The notes under the pieces were generated by a model. The model ran no database searches. It was not told the DNA's origin and was given only the letters and a program-made list of their open reading frames with translations. A stretch of DNA of 10,931 nt, taken from the NCBI GenBank assembly GCA_023269455.1, contig JAHFTG010000056.1, positions 1 to 10,931 on the forward strand, written 5' to 3'. Positions within the stretch are counted from its first letter, which is position 1. Every line of letters begins with the position of its first letter. Both the position numbers and the translations under genes were made by a program. The DNA is from Opitutaceae bacterium. Its GTDB lineage: Bacteria > Verrucomicrobiota > Verrucomicrobiia > Opitutales > Opitutaceae. This document shows, piece after piece, positions 6,114 through 10,931 of this stretch.

Positions 6114-7169
6114 ATGGCCATGCACCGGCACGGATTGGTTTCGGGCATGGTGCTGGCCGTGTTGATTGGTTTGTTTGCGGCGGTGGACGCGCGCGCGTTG
6201 CCCGGCGGGCGCACGCAGTCGCCGTCCAGTTCGGTAAATATGACCATCGGCGGGGTCGCTTACACGGACTCCCGGGTGTTTTTTGGGCGCTACGGCTTGA
6301 AGGCGAACTGGGTCAAAACGGGGGAGCGGCTGCGGTTTCAGGGAGCGTCCGTAAAAGTCGAAATCGAGACCGACAAACGCGACGCGGTGTTCAACGGCCG
6401 ACGCGTGTTGTTGGGCGATCCGGCGGTGTTTTTTGGGTCCTCGCTCTACATCAGCCGCGTCGATGCGGAGAAGTTATTCGCGCCGCTGTTCAATCCTGCC
6501 GGAGCTTATGTCCCGCCCGCGCCGGTCGTGCGCGTGATCGCCATCGACCCCGGCCACGGCGGGCAGGACACGGGCACGCAGAACAAGGCGCTCAAACTTA
6601 ACGAAAAAACCTTCACGCTCGACGTGGCCTTGCGCCTGCGCGCCCTGCTGCAAAAGCAGGGTTACAAGGTCGTGATGACGCGCACCGACGACCGTTTCAT
6701 TCCGCTGCCCGAGCGGGCCGAAATCGCCAACAAAGCGGGCGCCGATCTCTTCATCAGCATCCATTTCAACTCCGTGGAAAACTCGCCCGCCGTGCTCGGC
6801 ACCGAGACCTACGCCATGACGCCGCAGAATCAACGCTCCACCTCGACGGCCCCGAGCGAGAAAGACCCCGGCGCTCGCATGGCCTATCCGGGGAATCGCA
6901 ACGATCCTTGGAATGTAATCCTGGGCTACTGCATCCAGGACAAGGTGCTCGGCAAACTCGGCTCCGAGGATCGGGGGCTCAAGCGCGCGCGCTTCGCGGT
7001 GCTGCGGTTCGTGAATGTCCCGGCCGTTCTCGTGGAGAGCGGCTACCTGTCGAATACCGCCGAGGCGCGGAAGATATGCACTGCGGCCTACCGTGACGAC
7101 ATCGCCGAGGGCATCGCCGCTGGCATCCGCGCCTATTCTGCGGCCACTGGGACGACGAAAACAAAATGA
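6114..7169 (+). CDS. Secreted N-acetylmuramoyl-L-alanine amidase (Amidase_3)
   Basis: This zinc enzyme cleaves the amide bond between N-acetylmuramic acid and L-alanine in peptidoglycan. AmiA/B/C-type members act in the periplasm during daughter-cell separation. It is 351 residues from ATG 6114. Residues 1-27 are a signal peptide (hydrophobic core GMVLAVLIGLFAAVDARA). Residues about 42-126 form a small beta-rich domain resembling the copper-amine-oxidase-N or AMIN-like modules found in cell-wall proteins. The catalytic domain runs from about 140 to 342, with zinc ligands His148 (DPGHGGQD), Glu164 (LNEKTF) and His217 (SIHFNS), and catalytic Glu309 (VLVESGYLSN). All key residues are present, so it should be active. 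A 40-residue insert around 232-275 (QNQRSTSTAPSEKDPGAR) probably covers the groove. It follows infC by 13 bases and overlaps crcB by 4. It could be named amiC, but the subtype is not certain. Confidence 0.93.
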   Translation: MAMHRHGLVSGMVLAVLIGLFAAVDARALPGGRTQSPSSSVNMTIGGVAYTDSRVFFGRYGLKANWVKTGERLRFQGASVKVEIETDKRDAVFNGRRVLLGDPAVFFGSSLYISRVDAEKLFAPLFNPAGAYVPPAPVVRVIAIDPGHGGQDTGTQNKALKLNEKTFTLDVALRLRALLQKQGYKVVMTRTDDRFIPLPERAEIANKAGADLFISIHFNSVENSPAVLGTETYAMTPQNQRSTSTAPSEKDPGARMAYPGNRNDPWNVILGYCIQDKVLGKLGSEDRGLKRARFAVLRFVNVPAVLVESGYLSNTAEARKICTAAYRDDIAEGIAAGIRAYSAATGTTKTK

Positions 7170-7564
7170 GCACAACGCTCTATTTCCTGGTCGCACTCGG
7201 AGGCGCGCTTGGCAGCGTGGCGCGCTTCGCTTTGGCAGGCCTGATCGGTGGCCAGATGGGCTCAACTTTTCCGTGGGGCACGCTTATCGTGAATGTGCTG
7301 GGTTCGTTCGTGATTGGATTTTTTTCGGCGTTTACGGGGCCGGAGGGCCGATGGGCAGTGGGCGAGAGCGGGCGGCTTTTTTTTATGACCGGCGTGCTGG
7401 GAGGGTTCACCACGTTTTCATCGTTCAGCCTGCAAACGCTCACGCTGGCTCGCGACGGCGAGTGGTTGCGGGCGGGGGGCAACGTGACGGGTTCAATCGT
7501 GATCTGTCTGGTTGCGGTGTGGCTCGGGCACTTGCTGGCGGTCGCGCTTAACCCGCCTCGCTAG
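7166..7564 (+). CDS. crcB: Fluoride ion channel CrcB/Fluc
   Basis: CrcB is a small inner-membrane dual-topology dimer that lets fluoride leave the cell. The 132 residues and four hydrophobic helices (about 4-28, 37-57, 70-90 and 105-127) match the family. Motifs seen are GGALGSVARF (12-21), NVLGSF (43-48) with the pore Asn43, and GGFTTFSSFS (79-88) with the phenylalanine box and the sodium-site residues. The ATG lies inside the ATGA overlap with the amidase stop, so translation is probably coupled. A fluoride riboswitch, common before crcB elsewhere, has no room here. The stop at 7564 is followed by a small hairpin and, 48 bases later, by the EamA gene. Confidence 0.95.
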   Translation: MSTTLYFLVALGGALGSVARFALAGLIGGQMGSTFPWGTLIVNVLGSFVIGFFSAFTGPEGRWAVGESGRLFFMTGVLGGFTTFSSFSLQTLTLARDGEWLRAGGNVTGSIVICLVAVWLGHLLAVALNPPR

Positions 7565-7568
7565 AAAC

Positions 7569-7586
7569 CACCCTTGCCAGAGGGTG
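7569..7586 (+). other. Small hairpin after crcB
   Basis: CACCCT (7569-7574) pairs perfectly with AGGGTG (7581-7586) around a 6-base loop in the crcB-EamA spacer. No T-run follows, so it is not a canonical intrinsic terminator. It may be an RNA-stability element or chance. Confidence 0.25.
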
Positions 7587-7612
7587 CGTGGTGACGTGTC
7601 CTCTAGACCACG

Positions 7613-8032
7613 ATGAACTGGCTTTTTTGGGCGCTTCTTTCCGCGTTGTTTGCGGGGCTCACGGCGATCCTCGCGAAGATCGGCATCGCGGGGGTGGATT
7701 CGAATCTGGCGACGGCGGTGCGCACTTCGGTGGTGCTGGTGTTTGCGTGGGGCGTGGCGCTGGCGACCAGCCCGGTGAACGCAATGGAAAGTTTTTCGCG
7801 GCGGACGTGGTTGTTTCTCGTGTTGTCGGGATTAGCGACGGGGTTGTCGTGGCTGTGCTATTTCCGCGCGTTGAAGCTGGGAGAGGCGTCGAAAGTCGCG
7901 CCGATCGACAAGCTCAGCGTGGGGTTCGTGCTGATCTTTGCCGCGATGTTTCTGGGCGAGCAGATCACCTGGCGCACGGGGCTGGGCGGCGGCTTGATCG
8001 TGGCGGGCGCGGTCGTGCTGGCGTTGAAGTGA
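7613..8032 (+). CDS. Half-size EamA-family (DMT superfamily) transporter
   Basis: The 139-residue membrane protein has five hydrophobic segments (about 3-25, 31-52, 66-85, 98-116 and 120-138). EamA motifs are visible: LFAGLTAILAKIG near the start, NLATAVRTSVVL, YFRALKLGEASKVAPIDKLS in the middle, and the end helix FLGEQITWRTGLGGGLIVAG. Full DMT exporters carry two EamA repeats (about 300 residues); this has one. Single-repeat members of about 140 residues are a known group, so it is not necessarily truncated, and it may work as a dimer. The substrate cannot be told. The start ATG at 7613 gives a normal N-terminus with no strong Shine-Dalgarno. An earlier GTG at 7588 belongs to a different frame and is not this gene. 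It is last before the 8058 terminator. Confidence 0.88.
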   Translation: MNWLFWALLSALFAGLTAILAKIGIAGVDSNLATAVRTSVVLVFAWGVALATSPVNAMESFSRRTWLFLVLSGLATGLSWLCYFRALKLGEASKVAPIDKLSVGFVLIFAAMFLGEQITWRTGLGGGLIVAGAVVLALK

Positions 8033-8057
8033 TGGATCACAGTTTGGAGGCCGATGC

Positions 8058-8083
8058 AGGCCCGATCGCTGATCGGGCTTTTC
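8058..8083 (+). terminator. Rho-independent terminator after EamA gene
   Basis: The stem GCCCGATC/GATCGGGC (8060-8067 with 8071-8078) has a 3-base loop, is extendable by a G-T and an A-T pair, and is followed by TTTT (8079-8082). It lies 25 bases after the EamA stop and so closes the plus-strand block. The T-run is short, but the stem is strong. Confidence 0.75.
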
Positions 8084-8110
8084 GGTCAGCCAGGTCGAAT
8101 GACAGTGGCA

Positions 8111-8130
8111 GGGGAAAGACCTCTTTGCCC
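8111..8130. repeat. 20-base near-perfect palindrome
   Basis: The left arm GGGGAAAGA and right arm TCTTTGCCC meet at CC, with one G/G mismatch. It sits between the terminator and the remnant nuclease reading frame, at the edge of the lower-GC patch. It could be an operator, a hairpin or a junction scar; nothing more can be said from the sequence. Confidence 0.3.
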
Positions 8131-8144
8131 ATCGGCCTTCTCCC

Positions 8145-8622
8145 ATGTTCGAAATTTCCGGTAATGACATCACCAACTTGGGGGGACAGCGATCTAAGAT
8201 TGCTGGTCAAGCGATTGGCTCAAGCGGAACTCAGAGCAAAAGGACGCACTCTTTCATCAGTTACCGCCGGCGGGAACCAAGACGCGGCGGATGGTGGAAT
8301 CGATGTCTGCATTGATTGTCCATCCGTTATCACCGATCTAGATTTCGTTCCGAGGCCGCAGACTGGTTTCCAAGTCAAAAAGCCCGACATGGAACATCTT
8401 TTCCTAGGCAACTTGTCGGCTCGTTTGCTTCCTCGAAGTGGCGGCGGATCGTTCGCTGATCTTTTGCTTCTCCGGAAAGCACCGGTGATGAAAATTGCGG
8501 ACTATCCCGATGAGCAGGTGCGTGCTTTAGTAAGCGGTGTCATGCCCGAACTAGATCTCTGGATTGAGAGAGAACGTGGGGTAATCGCGCAAGTGAAGAG
8601 AGCTTCGAGTGAAGAATTTTAA
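8145..8622 (+). pseudogene. Frameshifted fragment of an Mrr/PD-(D/E)xK-like nuclease
   Basis: The open frame from ATG 8164 gives 152 residues. A better start is ATG 8145, whose first residues MFEISGNDITNLG run into a run of six Gs (8170-8175). Dropping one G joins it to DSDLRLLVKRLAQAELRAKG in the 8164 frame, giving a continuous 158-residue protein. In 8164 numbering, GGNQDAADGGIDV (36-48) and FVPRPQTGFQVKK (61-73) match the Mrr-like nuclease pattern: DGG-x-D followed by a Q-x-K strand (Gln70, Lys72). From memory, proteins with this N-terminus are much longer and occur in defence or restriction contexts. Here the sequence after FQVKKPDM is unfamiliar and ends at residue 152, so an internal deletion or truncation is likely. 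GC is near 50%, against about two thirds around it, suggesting horizontal origin. The frameshift may instead be a sequencing error or a phase-variable tract. Confidence 0.6.
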
Positions 8623-8631
8623 GCGGTATCC

Positions 8632-8653
8632 GGAGTGCAAGATTTAACACTCC
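8632..8653. other. Small inverted repeat between convergent genes
   Basis: GGAGTG (8632-8637) and CACTCC (8648-8653) form a 6-bp stem with a 10-base loop. It lies in the 74-base spacer between the remnant nuclease stop and the ClC stop, where a bidirectional terminator would be expected. It has no clear T-run on either strand, so it is only a weak candidate. Confidence 0.25.
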
Positions 8654-8696
8654 AATCACGGCGGCGAACGAGGCGGAGGCGGGAGGTCGCGCGAGC

Positions 8697-10427
8697 TCAC
8701 TCTTCTTGTTCACGGGCGAAGAGCATTTCGGCACGGAGGATGTCGTGGAGGGTGAGCAGGCCGATCACGCGGCCGGAGTCGCCGGGTTGGTCCATGACGA
8801 GGACGAGCTGGCCGGAGGCTTCGACGAGGAGCTGTTGGACGTCGCGGAGGGTGGTTTCGGCGGTGCAGGTGCCGGCGGTTTCGATCCGTGGGGGGTGGCC
8901 GGCAGAGAGGGCGGTCTCGGTTTCGCGTCGCTCGATGACGCCTTGGAGCATGCCGTCTATGACGACGGGGAAGCGGTCATGGCGGTGGGCGGCGAGCATG
9001 GTGCGGAGTGTTTCCGCTTCGAGGTCGGTCGCGACCACGGGGGAGAAATTGGCGATGCGGGCGACGGGGAGTTCCATCCAGGTGCGCAGGCTGCGCGGGG
9101 GCACGATGCGTGTGACGTGCTGGCCATCCTGCTCAAGAACCTCGTCGTAGAAGTTGTGTTTCGAGACGAGACGGCTGACGGCCTGGCTGACGAGCGCGCC
9201 GATGATGAGGGCGGGAACGAGCGCAAACTCGTGGGTCATCTCGAAGACGATCAGGATGCCGGTGACGGGGGCGCGCACCACGCCGCCGAGGCAGGCGCAC
9301 ATGCCGACGACGGCGAGCGTGATGTGGTCGGGAAGGGTCAGCGGCAGGACGAGGTCGAACAGACCGGAAATCGCCGTCCCGGCCATGCCGCCAAAAAACA
9401 GGGTGGGCGCGAAGATGCCGCCGCAGCCTCCCAGGCCGTAGCAGAGAACGGTGGCCAGCAGCTTGGCGAAGAGGAGCAGGGCGGCGATATACCAGATCAT
9501 GTCGCCGTTGAGGGCGGAGGAAAGGTCGCCGTAGCCGAGGCTGAACACGCCGAGATGGCCGGTGGCGACAAACACCGCTGCGCCGATGGCCCAGGCACCG
9601 AGTGCGCCGAGCATGATGCGGGTCCAGGCGGGCAGGCCGGACGGACGCTTGTTGTGCCGTCGCAGGGAGAGCGACAGGCGCTGGAACCAGCAGCCGACGA
9701 GGGTGGCGACCGCCGCGACGACGGGGGTGAGGGCATAGGCGATCCAGTGGGGGGGGGCGGGGCTTTGCAGCTCGAAGGCAGGCTGGGCACCGAGCAGGCC
9801 GTGGACGACGAGCGCGCCGAGGACCGAGGCGAGCAGGATGCCGCCGAGCATGCGGCTGTTGAGGTCGCCGATGATTTCCTCGAGGACGAAGGTGACGGCG
9901 GCGATGGGAGTGTTGAAGGCGGCGGCGAGACCGGCGGCCGCACCGGAGGCGGCGGCGGCGCGGCGCAGATGCTTGGGCGTGCCGAGGGCACCGGACAGCG
10001 TGGAAGCGAGGCCGCTCGCGAGTTGGACGGTCGGGCCTTCGCGACCGAGGCTGCTGCCGCCTCCGACGGTGAGGGCGCCGCCGATGAACTTGACCCAGAC
10101 CACGCGCCAGGGGATGACGCCAAAATCACGCCAGAAGGCCAGTTTTACCTGCGGGATGCCGCTGCCGGCGGCATCGGCGCAAAACATCGTGAGCAACCAC
10201 CCGGAGATGGCCGACGTCACGGCGACGATCAGAAAACTGCCGATCAAAAAATGCAGTTTTGAGCCGTGGCTGAGCGCGACGATGCCGTGGGCGAAGATCT
10301 CCTGTATCGCGAGTTGAAAGGCCACCGCGACAAGGCCGGCGCCGAGGCCGAAAATCACCGTGGCGGTGATGGCGCGTGCTTGCGGAGGGAGTTTTTGAAA
10401 ACTGCGGGTCGCAGAACCGATGATCAC
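8697..10427 (-). CDS. ClC-family chloride/proton antiporter with C-terminal CBS pair
   Basis: This inner-membrane dimeric ClC protein has 576 residues. The ClC core spans about 20-430 with all selectivity and coupling motifs: GSGIPQVK (88-95, Ser89), GREGPTVQ (128-135, gating Glu130), FVLEE (180-184, where Glu184 matches the internal proton Glu203 of E. coli ClC-ec1), GGIFAPTLFFGG (336-347), and Tyr427 in HNFYDEVL, matching Tyr445. Having both glutamates predicts a Cl-/H+ exchanger rather than a pure channel. Two CBS domains follow (about 450-505 and 515-570), which usually bind adenine nucleotides and regulate transport; E. coli ClC-ec1 lacks them. The start is a GTG at 10427, with GGAG 11 bases upstream; the next Met is at residue 81, inside the core, so GTG is needed. 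It is convergent with the remnant nuclease and 76 bases downstream of another minus-strand gene. Confidence 0.94.
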   Translation of the reverse strand: MIIGSATRSFQKLPPQARAITATVIFGLGAGLVAVAFQLAIQEIFAHGIVALSHGSKLHFLIGSFLIVAVTSAISGWLLTMFCADAAGSGIPQVKLAFWRDFGVIPWRVVWVKFIGGALTVGGGSSLGREGPTVQLASGLASTLSGALGTPKHLRRAAAASGAAAGLAAAFNTPIAAVTFVLEEIIGDLNSRMLGGILLASVLGALVVHGLLGAQPAFELQSPAPPHWIAYALTPVVAAVATLVGCWFQRLSLSLRRHNKRPSGLPAWTRIMLGALGAWAIGAAVFVATGHLGVFSLGYGDLSSALNGDMIWYIAALLLFAKLLATVLCYGLGGCGGIFAPTLFFGGMAGTAISGLFDLVLPLTLPDHITLAVVGMCACLGGVVRAPVTGILIVFEMTHEFALVPALIIGALVSQAVSRLVSKHNFYDEVLEQDGQHVTRIVPPRSLRTWMELPVARIANFSPVVATDLEAETLRTMLAAHRHDRFPVVIDGMLQGVIERRETETALSAGHPPRIETAGTCTAETTLRDVQQLLVEASGQLVLVMDQPGDSGRVIGLLTLHDILRAEMLFAREQEE

Positions 10428-10470
10428 CGCACAAAGCTCTCCAAGGTTAGGAACGGAGACAATAGCTTAT

Positions 10471-10500
10471 CCCAAGCACATCATTCCCTGATGCATTGGG
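10471..10500 (-). other. Hairpin between the right-edge gene and the ClC gene
   Basis: CCCAA (10471-10475) pairs with TTGGG (10496-10500) and CATCA (10479-10483) pairs with TGATG (10489-10493), separated by a small internal loop, around TTCCC. It sits 4 bases after the stop of the upstream minus-strand gene. No T-run follows on that strand. It may terminate the upstream transcript weakly or lie in the ClC leader. Confidence 0.3.
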
Positions 10501-10503
10501 GCC

Positions 10504-10931
10504 TCATGGGGCGGTGTCCGACGTGCGTTTGAGGAGTTGGGCGCGGAGGTAGATGTCGGGCTCGGCCTTGCGGTAGGCGGTGAGCCAGAGGCTCGACAGC
10601 ATCTCGCCGCCGCTGAGGAGGCGTTCGCTGATGAAGACGCGGCCGGGCGCGGTGGGGCTGTCGGGGGCGTCGGGTTTGAGGGCGTTGGTTTTGTCGAGTT
10701 TGTAGAGCGGCTCGACTTGGGCGTGGGTCGCGGAGAGGTAGGCGAGGACGTCGGTGAAGATCGGGTCGCGTTCGGCGGGAGTGGGCGAGGCGGGCGTTTC
10801 GAGGATGCGGGCGGGTTTGGCGCGTGGGGCGAGGTTGGCCGTGGTGAGTTTTATTTTGGCGATGAAGCCGCCGTCGATCCAGGCGTGGATGCGAGTCCAG
10901 GTGCTGTAATGGTCGGGGTTTTCGCCGACCC
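10504..10931 (-). CDS. 3' end of an unidentified protein (cut by right window edge)
   Basis: The minus-strand frame is open from the right edge to a TGA at 10504-10506, giving 141 C-terminal residues. The codon pattern (C or G at nearly every third position) matches the neighbouring real genes. The visible part reads WTRIHAWIDGGFIAKIKL, a Pro/Ala-rich linker, DVLAYLSATHAQVEPLYKLD, then RVFISERLLSGGEMLSSLWL and TAYRKAEPDIYLRAQLLKRT. The pattern of an acidic or Arg-rich helix with G-(G/A)-(E/Q)-ML-x-x-LW near the end reminds me of C-termini of secreted zinc-dependent S1/P1-nuclease or phospholipase-C-like proteins. That family has its catalytic His/Asp residues further N-terminal, so it cannot be confirmed here. 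No membrane segment is visible. That it is coding is fairly sure; the function is not assigned. Confidence 0.7.
   Translation of the reverse strand, partial: VGENPDHYSTWTRIHAWIDGGFIAKIKLTTANLAPRAKPARILETPASPTPAERDPIFTDVLAYLSATHAQVEPLYKLDKTNALKPDAPDSPTAPGRVFISERLLSGGEMLSSLWLTAYRKAEPDIYLRAQLLKRTSDTAP

Noticed and set aside
5420..6247. 275-residue minus-strand frame
   Set aside because: It is antisense to infC, with no recognisable motifs; infC is certain.
7095..7165. Fluoride riboswitch before crcB
   Set aside because: crcB starts inside the amidase stop codon. The preceding bases are amidase coding sequence and I see no riboswitch-like structure.
7588..8163. N-terminal extension of the frame that ends at 8622
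   Set aside because: It overlaps the EamA gene in another frame, crosses the terminator and has shadow-like composition. Only the part after about 8145 is nuclease-like.
8706..10262. 518-residue plus-strand open frame opposite the ClC gene
   Set aside because: It has extreme Gly/Glu/Asp/Ala composition with no hydrophobic core, and is explained as the mirror frame of a high-GC membrane-protein gene.
1..10931. tRNA, rRNA, CRISPR arrays, insertion sequences, large repeats
   Set aside because: I looked on both strands and saw no cloverleaf, rRNA core, repeat-spacer pattern or transposase reading frame.

Overview
The window looks like a chromosomal segment of a high-GC Gram-negative bacterium. 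The protein styles and gene neighbourhood suggest Verrucomicrobiota, perhaps Opitutaceae, but that placement is inference from recollection because no rRNA or marker phylogeny is available here. An LpxA homologue shows that the cell makes lipid A. Most genes are housekeeping and about two thirds GC. Many starts lack a clear Shine-Dalgarno sequence.

Layout. Left edge, minus strand: a HupE/UreJ-type membrane protein (cut by the window edge) lies downstream of rph (RNase PH). A 115-bp divergent spacer follows rph. Then comes a long plus-strand block: aroB (shikimate pathway), a conserved-looking protein of unknown function, lpxA (lipid A), pdxA (pyridoxal phosphate), an A-type Fe-S carrier, infC (translation initiation factor IF-3), a secreted N-acetylmuramoyl-L-alanine amidase, crcB (fluoride channel) and a half-size EamA transporter. 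Within this block the lpxA-pdxA-IscA genes are separated by 2 to about 27 bases. The infC-amidase-crcB genes are also tightly packed, with amidase and crcB sharing an ATGA overlap. A clear hairpin-plus-T-run terminator closes the block at about 8058-8083.

Between the terminator and the next minus-strand gene lies a region of about 600 bases with visibly lower GC (about half). It holds a broken fragment of an Mrr/PD-(D/E)xK-like nuclease, frameshifted at a G6 run. This is the one accessory-looking piece of the window. The right part is a minus-strand ClC chloride/proton antiporter with two CBS domains. Upstream of it is the 3' end of an unidentified minus-strand gene cut by the right edge.

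Points worth a second look are: the G6-frameshifted nuclease remnant; a 9-base copy of the 16S rRNA 3' tail (ACCTCCTTA) placed directly before the infC start codon; infC without rpmI-rplT but coupled to a cell-wall amidase; promoter-like boxes sitting so close to start codons that leaderless mRNAs are plausible; and the unknown protein between aroB and lpxA. I found no RNA genes, CRISPR arrays or insertion sequences. No clear novel multi-gene system is visible.
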